64,000 bases of DNA from Ampullaceana balthica (lineage: Eukaryota; Mollusca; Gastropoda; Lymnaeidae): assembly GCA_944989445.1 (NCBI GenBank), contig CALYLW010001224.1:7019-71018 (forward strand), written 5' to 3'. The translations under genes and the position numbers were made by a program. Below the pieces are notes generated by a model that made no database searches, was not told the DNA's origin, and was given only the letters and a program-made list of their open reading frames with translations. Below are positions 54,155 to 64,000 of this stretch, piece by piece. Numbering within the stretch: the stretch's first letter is position 1; each line of letters starts with the position of its first letter.

Positions 54155-56051
54155 CTAAATATTCCAGTTGTTTAACAATTTCTGTAACATTTTCAGCAAA
54201 AATCCGCAATATGTATGTGACCATCTAGTTTCACATAGCAAAGGAACATTTGGAATTAGGTTTCTTTGCTGATTACTTTCTCGGAAAAACACTATAATTG
54301 ACTTAATTGTTCCTATTGTGTTTCGTACAACATTCACATTATTTAAATTGTTCACAACAAGATTTAGTTTATGTGAACTGCAATGTACAAATGCTGCTTT
54401 TGGGTATTTTTTCGAATTATAGCTTGGACTCCTCCTGAGTCCTCCTTCTTTACCTGCCATTGTAGAACATCCGTAGTATCCTTGACCAACAAGCTTTGTC
54501 ATATTTAATCAAAATTCTAATGAATTAGTAATGATGGTGTTGGATAAACCTTCAGCTGTTCTATTGACAATTGTAATATATCCCAGGAATTCTTCTGTGA
54601 TCATCATTTTCCCATTTTGTTCTTTGCCAAATCTAACACCAAGTCACCAAGTGACATCTGCTCAATGCCTCCTGAAATGTCATTTGTCTCGTCGGCAAGT
54701 ATAGAAAATGCAACTGAATTATTTGCTTCACGAACAATGTCTTCACCCAAGAGAGACCCACAAATTTCGATTTAGTGTTTTGCGTAGTTACCGAGATACA
54801 CTCAGCAGTTACCCGTCAAAACGGCCCCGGTCAAAACGGCCCCAGACAAATTGTTAACATTTTTTAACATAAAAATTATTATTTTTTTGCATTTTAAGCT
54901 TTCGTCAAATTTTTCACCCTTAAAAAAGTGGTAAAATTGTAAAATTATTTCTTGTGATGTTATTATATTGTTTCTTGTCAACAAACAACCGTTATTGGTA
55001 CCATTTCGCGTAAAGGCTATTAAATTCACTTTTGTGGTGTTATTATTGTTTATTGTTAGCTAAACCTGACACTGAATAGGTGAATAAAAATACGAATAAT
55101 TTTGATTGTAAATTTTACTATTAGTCCAGGGCCGTTTTGTCCGGCTGTTATGTCGGAGCCCAATTGTCGGGGCCGTTTTGTCCAGGGCGTTTTGTCGATG
55201 AACCATACTCAGCACTACAAGAACCAATTGACAAACGATTACCAAGAACTTCATCTCCAGATTCAACACGAAACTCTAACAGTCCATACAAATTACCAGA
55301 ATTTGATTCTGTTCGACGAAGTGCTAAAACATGCATGCAGCAAAATAGGATTGCAGAAATGATAGGGACCCAGTTTGTTGCGATTTTCTTGAATTTGTCT
55401 TCTAAATGATGAGTCCAACTGCTCATCTATAGAAACTGCTTTGGCTTCCAATAAAGCAAATAAAATTGCTTGCGTCTTCATGAGACCTTTGTGCCATAAT
55501 GTGCTTTGCAGGTTGCTACGTGCATCTTCGTTGAAATCTTTATGTTTATATTTTGTACATGGTTTGATGACAAGTACCCACTGAACTCATAGAATTACTT
55601 TTTGCAGAAACAACACGCAATATTTGCAAAAGGCACCTATTAACATTTGCGAGTATACAAGCCACGGTGAATAGTCTGATAACCATGCATATATATCTAA
55701 AAACTAAAAACTCTGTTTCCCTCACTGTCAGCTCTAAAATCATAATTTTTATCAAGGGTCCAACAATCACGAATCAGCTGCAATTTCAACTTATTTGAAA
55801 GGTCGTATGTCCAGACATACCTTCCAATATCCAATTTAGGAAATGAATAAGTGTCAGCGACAATCAAATTAGGAACAGTTGCTTCAGTTGTGTCTGGCTG
55901 TTGAGCGTGTACTGTTGTCCTCAATGCAAATGATAAGTCAGATGCTGCAGACGCCTCAAAATCTTCTAATAACGGCATTTCGCAATCCTGCGATTGGTCT
56001 ACTTTTCGATTTTTTTAGCCTGTAAATTTTTTTCTGATCACTGATATCCAT
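54155..56051 (-). pseudogene. Decayed hAT transposase
   Basis: The minus strand has an MDIS start at 56049-56051, then frameshifted fragments: DIGRYVWTYDLSNKLKLQL (near 55800), an IISAILFCCMHVLALRR segment (near 55350), GQGYYGCSTMAGK and KAAFVHCSSHKLNLVVNNL (54502-54300) and LLCETRW (near 54230). These match the order in the 41573-43904 transposase. The hAT C-terminal dimerisation region is missing, and a 399-bp insertion splits the gene at 54808-55206. Non-functional. Confidence 0.88.
54808..55206. mobile_element. 399-bp MITE inside the decayed hAT (TSD ACTCAGCA)
   Basis: Perfect 8-bp duplication ACTCAGCA (54800-54807, 55207-55214). The ends carry repeated CGTCAAAACGGCCCC and, inverted, GGGGCCGTTTTGTCC motifs, two to three per end, giving structured imperfect inverted ends. 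No ORF of note. Confidence 0.85.
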
Positions 56052-57053
56052 CCTTGGTAATCCTGCAGTTTCTACACGTATATTATTCCACAGCAAAATT
56101 CAATTTTCTCGTGAGAACATAAGTTTTTAATTTATTAAATACATTAATAAATGTTGTATTTTAGCTATTACAGCACTAATTTGTAAGTCTTATTAATTTC
56201 TAAGGCTTTTTTCGACCCTTATTTTATACTGAACTTGAATTTAATTGAAAATTGTACCTGTATGGCATTGTCAGTTTAAATAAAAAAAAAGTGGGGTTTT
56301 TTTTGCCCCCCCCCTGGAAAAATTCCTAGCGACGCCCATGTATGTAAGTGAGAGAATGAATGAACTGCATATATTAAACCTCATAAGCGCCCGCCCCACG
56401 TTTTTAGTCATATTAAATTAAATTACTTGAACTTATACGTTTTAAATTATTACCCCAATTTCTGTTCAGCTCACGAACTGTCACAACGACCGACATTCTC
56501 TCCGACGAAAGCGGCAGAAAAATACATATTGTTAGTTTATCTTGCTTATATCATACCAGTACATTAAATCTTTTGTGACAAAAATAAAATAAATTGCAAT
56601 ACACTTAAGTAATATTTAAGTTAAACATATGTTTAACTTACTTTAACGTTAGCATTAAACAACAATTATCAACTACTTAGAGCTAAGACTAAGAAAGCCA
56701 TGCAATGTCTCCACACAATATCCCGGAATCCCTAGTGGAGGTCCTACTGATCAGACCCAACATGCTCATGCTCTTAGTATAACCAATCGATGAAACAAGT
56801 AACAAGTCCTAAATAGGTTCGACTCAAGTGCCTAGGACCTGAAAATTGATCCACTTTTTTCTCTCTCTATATTTATGTGTTTCGTTGTCATTATTTTCCT
56901 TAGCATGTTACCATTTCTATTTATATTAAGGATCGGATGGGTTTTTCGAACTCACATGCAATGACGTTGTTAAGGTGAACTGAGAGACGGAACGCCTTGG
57001 GGGGGGGTGGCATTTTTAAAATTTATATCGGGGTATGGCATTTTCGAATAATT

Positions 57054-57455
57054 TAGAGTTTCTATGTAGAGTAGATGTTACTATGTAGTGTAGATGTTAC
57101 TATGTAGTGTAGATGTTACTATGTAGTGTAGATGTTACTATGTAGTGGAGATGTCACTATGTAGTGAAAATGTTACTATGTAGTGGAGATGTTACTATGT
57201 AGTGGAGATGTTACTATGTAGTGGAGATGTTTCTATGTAGTGGAGATGTTTCTATGTAGTGGAGATGTTTCTATGTAGTGGAGATGTTACTATGTAGTGG
57301 AGATGTTACTATGTGGTGTAGATGTTACTATGTGGTGGAGATGTCACTATGTAGTGGAGATGTTACTATGTAGTGGAGATGTCACTATGTAGTGGAGATC
57401 TCACTATGTAGTGGAGATGTCACAATGTAGTGGAGATCTCACTATGTAGTGGAGA
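57054..57455. repeat. 19-bp minisatellite, about 21 copies
   Basis: Unit ACTATGTAGTGGAGATGTT with GTA/GGA, TTAC/TCAC/TTTC and GAAAA variants. Confidence 0.97.
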
Positions 57456-58930
57456 TGCGGGCGAAAACCCTTCAAACACATTAAGATACACACAATCTAA
57501 ATTTAAAAAGTGTTAGCCCATGTATTAAAAGAATGTTTCAAATTTCATTTGAAGTCATTTAGTCATGAAGTCATTAAAAAAAATTAAAAGCATAAATTAC
57601 TAAGCGTTGATGATATAAATATAAATATAAACTGTACAAAAAAAAGTGTCAAATCTTGAGGTTCTTTACTGTAAATCTCTGAAGTCCTTTAAACATTTGC
57701 AGATATGACCTTCATAAACTGTGCCCCATTTCTGTGTAGACTTATAGTTATGGCGACATACGTTTATTAGTCATCGTGGAGCGTTCAACTTTGGAATGTA
57801 TTGATTCACGGTAGCCGTTGCATTTGGTAAAAGATTTTTCAATAATAATATCTTGAAATTACTGGGAAAGAGCTGGCAAATTATTAAGCTTCAACAAGTT
57901 TAATATTTTACGATGGTAAAAATCGAACCAATTCATAGCTTTAAGCTCAAAGGTAAAACTTGTACTTGAGGACAGACTAATTATAATACCAAACGTTCGG
58001 CTTTCTCAAACTAAACACGATAAAATGTCATGTTAGCTATACGCTTTAGCCCCACTCGCTGGAATTGGGGAATTGTGGTCTCCAGAGAAACTGTTGGTCG
58101 TAGATATTATAGAAAAAAACTACGTTAAAAATATTGTGTCTTCAAACTTAGTTTTCTTTACATTTGGGCTTTACTCTTGTTTTATTTGAGTTTTTAGGAC
58201 TCTGCGGCGTGCTTGTTGTCAACAGGCACGAGGTGTTTTCATCTAAGGCTGCAAAAGCAAAGACTTCAATAATTTAAAGGGGAAAACAAATTGCTGAAGA
58301 CTAAACTTGAGTACTGAGACTAAATTGAGAGTAAAATGTCCGTTGGTTTTTCCTTTTATACCAAATCCTGCTGTTTGGCTTGTAGTGATTGTGTTACTGT
58401 GTCTTGTATCGTTGAGTATCATTTATATACAGTCTACAGTAATACGATTTTATAGACAGTAATAAGATATGCACGATACATTGAGTCGAAGATCATCAAT
58501 CGTATACATAATAACTGATGATCAACTTGTCACGTTTAGACAGTGTCATTTACTGTTATATTAATTGTTCGACAATCTCTTCATAAAATCTAATTGAAAT
58601 TTCTAATGTTTGAATACTTTGCTGACTGTCCAGTTTCACTGAACAATTTAGCCTTATAATCTATGCATTGACCTTTTCTAAAATATTGCAATCATTTACC
58701 ACCATAATGAGCAGGGCTAAGAAGAAAAGCTGCTTTGGGAGAAATCTTGTGTATTTTAGCATGAACACGGCCTTCCTCTCTTTTCTTTGTAGAGCACCTT
58801 TTATATCCTTGAGCCATGTCGTCAGGTCCAGACCTCAGAAACAAATCTTGCAGTGATTCTTATCTTATATTTTACATTACAGCCGCTTCTTCTATACAGA
58901 ATATTATTGCGTCCTGCGCTTAACCTTTGT

Positions 58931-59134
58931 TTATGTCTTGCATTTTAATAGAGTTTTGAATGTTGATGGAGTGTTTATTTTCCTGGCTTGTTTAGGCAAA
59001 TCATTCCACGCCCAAAATTCCAGACAGGAAGGACGTGGATTTTTATGTTTGTTCTTTCCAGTAGAACAAAAAAAGTTTTTATCCCTATGTCTTTCTGAGT
59101 GTTGTATTCGATCGCTGTTGCGTTGTGTTTCCAA
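58931..59134 (-). mobile_element. LINE 3'-end remnant
   Basis: The minus strand encodes WAWNDLPKQARKINTPSTFK and then TLLKCKT, the common end of a non-LTR retrotransposon RT ORF, related to 39170-39262. It is short and flanked by unrelated sequence. Confidence 0.5.
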
Positions 59135-59629
59135 GCTGAAATGTAACGCCTTATGTATTATTAATTATTATTACTAACATAATAAATGGAATAACTTTCT
59201 TTAGTTGCTAAAACGCGATATAGAATGACATAAAATCGCATGTATCGTTCGTAGGATGAATGATGACTTATATAATTGTCTCAAAATAAAATGATTTTGA
59301 ATTTTTACTTTTGAAGCTATACTTATGTTTGTAATATTCTATCTGAGAAATGCTATTGGTTTCTAATTTCTAAATCAACTATTTTAAATTAACGGGAAGC
59401 TAACGCAATTATTCAAATTAAAATTAATACTATAGGGAGGTCATGATATTTAAATTTTGTATTAGGTTATTAGGGTCTTACGTGGTTTCACGTGAAACCA
59501 TTCATTTGAAAATAAAAGGGGGGCAAATAATATTTATAAAGAAAATTATATATAATTCTTGTTGAAAAACAGCACCCACAGATCAAGTGTTTTTTATAAG
59601 AGACATGTTGCGAGGTGCATCAAAAGCTA

Positions 59630-59790
59630 GTTTCGGATTGCATCAAAGTCTGGGTTTGGGGTTCAGTGAAGTGTAGGTTGGGGTTTCAGCGAATGTTGGG
59701 GTCGAAGTGCACCTAAGCCAGGGTTTGGGGTCCATCAAGGGCTGGGTTAGGGGGTGTATCATAGGCTGGTTTGGAAGTGCATTCGTGGAA
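59630..59790. repeat. Degenerate ~35-bp repeats
   Basis: Four to five loose copies built on AGTTTGGGGT(C/T)CA(T/G)C...GGGTTTGG-type words (for example CTGGGTTTGGGGTTCAGTGA at about 59650 and AGGGTTTGGGGTCCATCAAG at about 59722). Confidence 0.5.
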
Positions 59791-60403
59791 TGTCATTAAT
59801 TGGTGTTACTCACTCTGCTGTTACATTATTAAACAAATCTATATCTTAATGATTAATTAAATACAACCCAAATTTTCTCGTGTGTCAAGATCTATATACA
59901 TGTACAGTTGTATGTCCATACTTATATAGTCTAATATGTCCTTGTATATTTTCATGTGTACTCTAGTATTAGTGGTGTTTATCTCTATAAGTGACAGGGT
60001 TGTGTCTTGTGTAGCTCTATTACTATTAGTTGTGTGACTTTCTACTGGGATTTATTTCTTACATAAATTAAGTTTGTGCAGTCAGTAATTTCAATATTTA
60101 GACTAATTATTTATTTACTAGTGTATCACCCGTCAAAAATGACAGAAATTTTCAAAATAAATACACATCAGATTAAAAAATAACGTAAAACAGAACTTCC
60201 ATTTATTTTTATTTGATTCACTTATTATCATATTGAACAATTTTATGCGGAACGTTCGATCGATCGCAGCGCCACCTAACAGCATTACATCCATATCGCA
60301 GCGCCACCTAACAGCATTATAATTACATCCATACATACAGACAACAGGAATTATGTATATTGATGTATGTCTTTTTCTTTATTGGGCCTGTAAGTAAGAG
60401 CAG

Positions 60404-60579
60404 ACGTTTTCGACTTTCTGTCCTGGATGCCCAGGTGGCCGCTTCAGACGCGATCGCTCCGGGGGGTTTCTCAGCTGTTACATCCCCTAGGGGGCCAGAT
60501 AGCTGAGGGGATCTTCCGGGAAGCCCCAGGAAGAGCGCAGGCTCGGGACTGCTGACTTTCTTCCACATGTAGGTTTACG
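60404..60579 (-). mobile_element. Retroposed GC-rich fragment with 11-bp flanking repeats
   Basis: A 176-bp GC-rich block flanked by AGTAAGAGCAG at 60393-60403 and 60580-60590. The long flanking duplication is typical of LINE-mobilised copies. No tRNA-like head or poly-A tail is obvious. It ends 57 bp before the exon at 60637. Confidence 0.5.
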
Positions 60580-60636
60580 AGTAAGAGCAGGCATGTTAGT
60601 GAGATACTATATATATCTATTTTCCTCTTTATGCAG

Positions 60637-61344
60637 CATGGTCGAAAGAACAGAGTTTGAGCAGCATGGACCGTCCACCTCACCGACTGCCGGACACTGG
60701 TCAGACCAGAGATGTCCGACTGGGAAGAGAGCCGACCGTCAGCCCACCGGACGTTCACCGCCATGAACAGCCGCAGGCCGCTCACCGGGTCCCCAGCAGG
60801 ACCAACAGCGTCGGCAGCAACAGCAGTAGCGCCGAGCGCAGGAGCCTCGAGTCCCCATCCATGCACCCGCAGCAGCACGTCTTCTCCCCGGCCACCATGT
60901 CCCCATCCCCCACGTCGTTGCAGCGGGCAAGGGACAGGCGGGACTCGAGGCTGTCCAGCGGCTCCACGTCGTCGCTGTCCGAGCAGAGGCCGACAGACCT
61001 GGCCATGTCGAGCTCGGGCGGTAGAAGGATTTCACCCGAACAGACGGAGGCGCCCTCGTGGGAGCGACCTGTCCCGGTGTACGGCAGGGCGCAGGGGGCA
61101 CACCAGGGCATGTCATCAACTCGGCACCCCTCTTCCGGGGAGGACGCGGCTGTCCAGTACAGTGTCCGGTCTGGAGGCATGGGATCTCCGCGGGAGGTCG
61201 ATCACCAGCAGGAGTCGAGCCGACGACGTGCTCCCGCCATGGCGCACTCCCACGGGATGTCGTCTGCTGGGGAACAGGCGGCGGACCACAACTCTGGGAT
61301 GGTCGTCTTGGACGCACGGATGGGTGGCGGGGCCAATGACCAAA
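60637..61344 (+). CDS. Ser/Pro-rich coding exon of an unrecognised gene
   Basis: A 708-bp GC-rich exon with acceptor TTCCTCTTTATGCAG and donor GTAAGT (61345). The frame is open throughout and encodes SKEQSLSSMDRPPHRL, RVPSRTNSVGSNSSSAERRS, DSRLSSGSTSSLSEQRP and a Gly/Met-rich end. It is low-complexity and probably disordered, as in many transcriptional or signalling scaffold proteins; I cannot name it. Incoming phase is 2 nt, matching the exon at 44631-44730; outgoing phase is 1, so a further exon beyond the window or unseen downstream is required. Long ORFs in other frames here are composition effects. Confidence 0.65.
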
Positions 61345-62524
61345 GTAAGTAGCCGTACAATTTTACTGAAGGTACAACGTATCCTAGTTATACATAGAAT
61401 TGATTATATTTATGTCAATGGTCGGAAAACTCATCCAAATTGGCAGAAGGACAATGAATTTTGATTAAAGAGCCGAATTTCTTGTCAAGAACCAAGTTTG
61501 GCTTAAACTGGCGACTAAACATTAAATACAACCAGATGCTGTAAGAATAATCTTATAGAACAAAAAAAAAGAAATATATATATATATATATATAATTGCA
61601 AAACAGGCATTTCACTTTAATGCGAGCGATAAACTTGCACCTGCTAGTCAAAACCGATTAGTTGTATTAGTTGTCGACTACCCGACTTAATCACCAAGGA
61701 GCCGGTTTTGCAGACCACTGATCTAGAAACATTAAGCGGGATCTAGCTGCGCCTGGCTAGGCCAGACAACTCCAACTATTGGGTGGCTAATGTTTTGTCA
61801 TTAACGTTAAGATTGCAAAAATAAATTATTTGCATGCCTATTTCTTAAAAGGTTTATTAAAGAGCTTCCCCAATTTGTGTGTGGGCTATATATAGTGTGT
61901 TGCCTGATGGGTGTGCTGTTGCGCCGCGCCACAGTTAATTTGTAATTTGTAATATCAAGTTGCGTTAGTTTTTAAAAAATCTAGCAGATATGCGCAGTCT
62001 GTATCCTAAAATAATATCAATGGCATATTATTAATCGTGGACTACCTTCAAGATTACATTTATCTCCGTACTAGATCTTTTACTAATTTATATTTTAACT
62101 AGCTTTATTGTAACAATGATGTCGAAACTAGCTCGGTTATTATATTATTTATCTGGAACTAGCTCGGTTATTATATTATTTATCTGGAACTAGCTCTTTC
62201 ATTGCGTTTTTACTAAGTATTACTATCATCACCATAAAAGTTTAATCATTTCAAAAACTGGCCTCACGCGAGGCGCCAACTTCTGCAACTTCTGACAGGG
62301 AAGAGTTCCTCGACTAGCATCACCCCGAACATCTTTATTTATTGGTTGTTTGAAAGCGCACAGCTCTGAATGAAGTGGCACTAAAAATGTGCACACCAAA
62401 AAATAATTTGAGCATCACTGGAAGTCAATCAATTTCAAAATAATAATGATTCCCCTCCCCTTAAAGTAAGTAACAAGTGAAGCAACTTTCACAAGTTTCC
62501 ATAGCCACGACATACGAGAGGATT

Positions 62525-62700
62525 GTGTGGTTAGCACAATGCCCAGCTGCCTTTACTTCCCCAACTGATGTCAGATACCCATTTGGAGCTGGGTGATGAG
62601 CCCATTGGGCTCAGGTACAAGACCCTTACTTCACCGAGACTCGATTCCGTGACTCTCTGTACGACTGTCGCTCGACCACCGCGTCCCCCATGCCACCCCC
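62525..62700 (-). mobile_element. tRNA-derived SINE fragment
   Basis: On the minus strand GGTGGTCGAGCGACAG (box A-like) is followed about 30 bp later by GGAATCGAGTCTCGG (box B-like), then by CCCAGCTCCAAATGGGTA and GTTGGGGAAGTAAAGGCAGC, a central region I associate with SINEs abundant in molluscs. The 3' end is lost. Confidence 0.6.
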
Positions 62701-63727
62701 ATGCCACCCCCCCACACACACTGTTTTTAAAATATGTAAAAAAATGTTTGGACCATCTGAGGGAATCTGGCAATCCGGGCTTCCTGGTGGCCAAAAATAG
62801 GTTTCTTCCACCGTGCACAAATTCAGCAGCACTTTATCTAAATAAATTAACAGATATTTTAACCCTCCATTGCGACATCTCATCGCGTATTAACAACTCA
62901 TAATGGAGCGTGTCGCGTTTTGGTTCTAACTAAACTAACTTTTGCATTTCTTAATAAAACTGAAATTCTCAGTTTCATGCTGAATTACCAATATGTCTAA
63001 AACGCGTGACACTCACTAGGAAATTTTTTTTGAAAGCTCTTGTATTATATTTTCTTCTGCCAAAATTGTACGTCGTATTAATAGAGATGAGCTTGTTTTT
63101 TTAATTATCTGTTTATAACAACGAAAAATGGCTTATATTGACGTCCACATCAGCAGTAATCTTATTCGAATAACCAGTACGGTTATTTTATAAAGCATAC
63201 TATTGTCGTCATTGCGGGTTTAAATATATACGTAATATTAATTGATATCTGTTCGGTATCTTCTCTGAAGATGACATGGAATGACTGAAAGAGTTAGGTT
63301 AGATGGTTTTAAAATAGGTCATTTCTTTCTGGTGATTTTAAGCTTAGCACTAATACCAGTGGCATATACCCAGGTTAGTGCAGCCACCTTCCACGATAAA
63401 AACCAACAAACTATGCAATTGGTCATAATAAAAAATAAATGACGCCCGGGGAGGACTGTCCTCTCGCTCTCCTTTCCTACGCCACTGATAAAAAATGGCC
63501 GAAGACTGTAGCGTTAATTTTTCAATTCTTCGTTTTCGTTCATATGAGAAATAATTTAAGACGAGTTTGGAAATATACCTTTCGCATACCTATATCCGGC
63601 AACGACAAGGGAAAGAGAGAAAAAAAACCCACCGGGAACCGGATCTGGCTATAAATAAGAGGGTTATCTTTTCATATTTAAGTTTTCCACTTAATGGGAT
63701 GGAATGCCTGAGCGAAGCTTTCATATA

Positions 63728-63899
63728 CAGTCGGACCTCTGTAAGTCGAACTCAGAGACCGGGAAAAAAATACGACTTACGGAGTTTTCTAGTTAATGGC
63801 GTAATAGACGCAGAATTCAGCCGGGACCTAACAATGAATTCGATATAGGGAGGTTTTCGACTTAGGGAAGTTCGACTTAGACTTAGAGAGGTCCGACTG
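63728..63899. mobile_element. pogo/Tigger-like MITE (TA target duplication)
   Basis: 172 bp beginning CAGTCGGACCTCTGTAAGTC and ending with its inverse (TTAGAGAGGTCCGACTG), flanked by TA on both sides. TIRs of about 20-24 bp with CAGT ends and a TA duplication indicate the Tc1/mariner-pogo group. Confidence 0.85.
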
Positions 63900-64000
63900 T
63901 AATTTAGGTATATTTTAACCTGATCAATAACGCGATCGGAGTAACGCTGAGATGTAACTGAGAAGCCTTGAACATAAGAATATGCTTGCTGTTGCTGTGT

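Larger units (their letters stand above)
53961..56340 (-). mobile_element. Decayed hAT transposon (TSD TATATAAG/TATGTAAG)
   Basis: 2380 bp with related ends CAAGGGCGTAGGGAAAGG and, inverted at the right, CATGGGCGTCGCTAGG, sub-terminal G/C tracts, and an 8-bp duplication with one mismatch. It holds minus-strand fragments of the same transposase family as the element at 40289. Confidence 0.85.
53839..56451. repeat. Palindrome arms split by a hAT insertion
   Basis: About 64 bp at 53839-53902 (core ATATGACTAAAAACGTGGGG) recur inverted at 56389-56451. Removing the hAT insertion brings the arms to within about 100 bp, so the host sequence was a hairpin-forming palindrome or a fold-back element. 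Confidence 0.85.
44731..60636 (+). other. Putative 16-kb intron filled with mobile elements
   Basis: No conserved coding exon seen. 44731-47100 appears to be plain AT-rich sequence; 47124-47928, 48600-53760, 53833-56451, 57054-57455, 58880-59177 and 60404-60579 are repeats listed separately. Other parts (about 56460-57050 and 57460-58880) show nothing that I can support. Confidence 0.4.
61345..64000. other. Non-coding flank or intron with short repeats
   Basis: Contains a TA run near 61575-61595, a 31-bp tandem repeat at about 62125-62195 (AACTAGCTCGGTTATTATAT...), a SINE-like piece and a pogo-like MITE. I see no exon. Confidence 0.5.

Noticed and set aside
60712..61464. 250-codon plus-strand ORF and 192-codon minus-strand ORF over the Ser/Pro-rich exon
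   Set aside because: GC-rich composition removes stops in all frames. The frame from 60639 is preferred for its acceptor, donor and phase match; the 250-codon frame runs past the donor into AT-rich sequence.
62568..62903. Plus- and minus-strand ORFs of 85-111 codons
   Set aside because: They lie over a SINE-like fragment with tRNA-type promoter boxes and show no protein family.

Overview
The window is animal nuclear DNA. It is AT-rich and intron-rich (GT/AG introns), and it carries two genes recognisable from conserved protein sequence plus a very large load of transposable elements and minisatellites. A tRNA-derived SINE-like fragment near 62.6 kb looks like types common in molluscs, so a mollusc, perhaps a gastropod, is my best guess. 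That is inference; the conserved genes only say metazoan.

Layout. 1-6751: an LTR retrotransposon on the minus strand with near-identical LTRs, a textbook PBS and PPT, and one very long Gag-like coiled-coil ORF but no visible pol. It lies immediately upstream of the first visible exon of CLEC16A, probably inside one of its introns. 7067-24972: twenty plus-strand exons of CLEC16A (endosome/autophagy/mitophagy regulator), from the middle of the FPL domain to the stop codon; the N-terminal exons lie outside the window. One CLEC16A intron holds a 3.4-kb minisatellite of a 29-bp unit, and an 80-bp tandem duplication has copied one intron/exon junction. 24973-31676: 3' UTR and intergenic DNA with one hAT-type MITE. 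31677-37158: a complete 12-coding-exon minus-strand C12orf4 homologue (550 codons plus stop). The donor end of its ninth coding exon is amplified five times in tandem. 37344-38879: a PIF/Harbinger-like element with a TTA target duplication, about 200 bp upstream of the C12orf4 start codon.

39671-44337: a nested hAT complex. A non-autonomous TAGGGCTG...CAGCCCTA element contains a MITE and a 3.8-kb hAT with an almost intact TTF/ZMYM1-type transposase. A second, inverted copy of the host element (47124-47928) carries the same MITE at the same site but lacks the hAT, so it preserves the empty site. 44631-61344: a putative plus-strand gene, head-to-head with C12orf4, made of a short first coding exon and a 708-bp Ser/Pro-rich exon separated by a 16-kb intron. 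That intron holds Helitron-like repeats in both orientations, G-rich 37-bp tandem repeats interrupted by a Charlie-type hAT MITE, a decayed hAT inside a palindrome (itself carrying a 399-bp insertion), and a 19-bp minisatellite. 61345-64000: non-coding, with a SINE-like fragment and a pogo-like MITE.

The host genes are not an operon. The main story is repeated insertion into the introns and flanks of two housekeeping genes, plus local tandem duplications that copied splice sites in both. Exon boundaries come from reading GT/AG sites, codon phase and remembered family conservation; no alignment or search was run.
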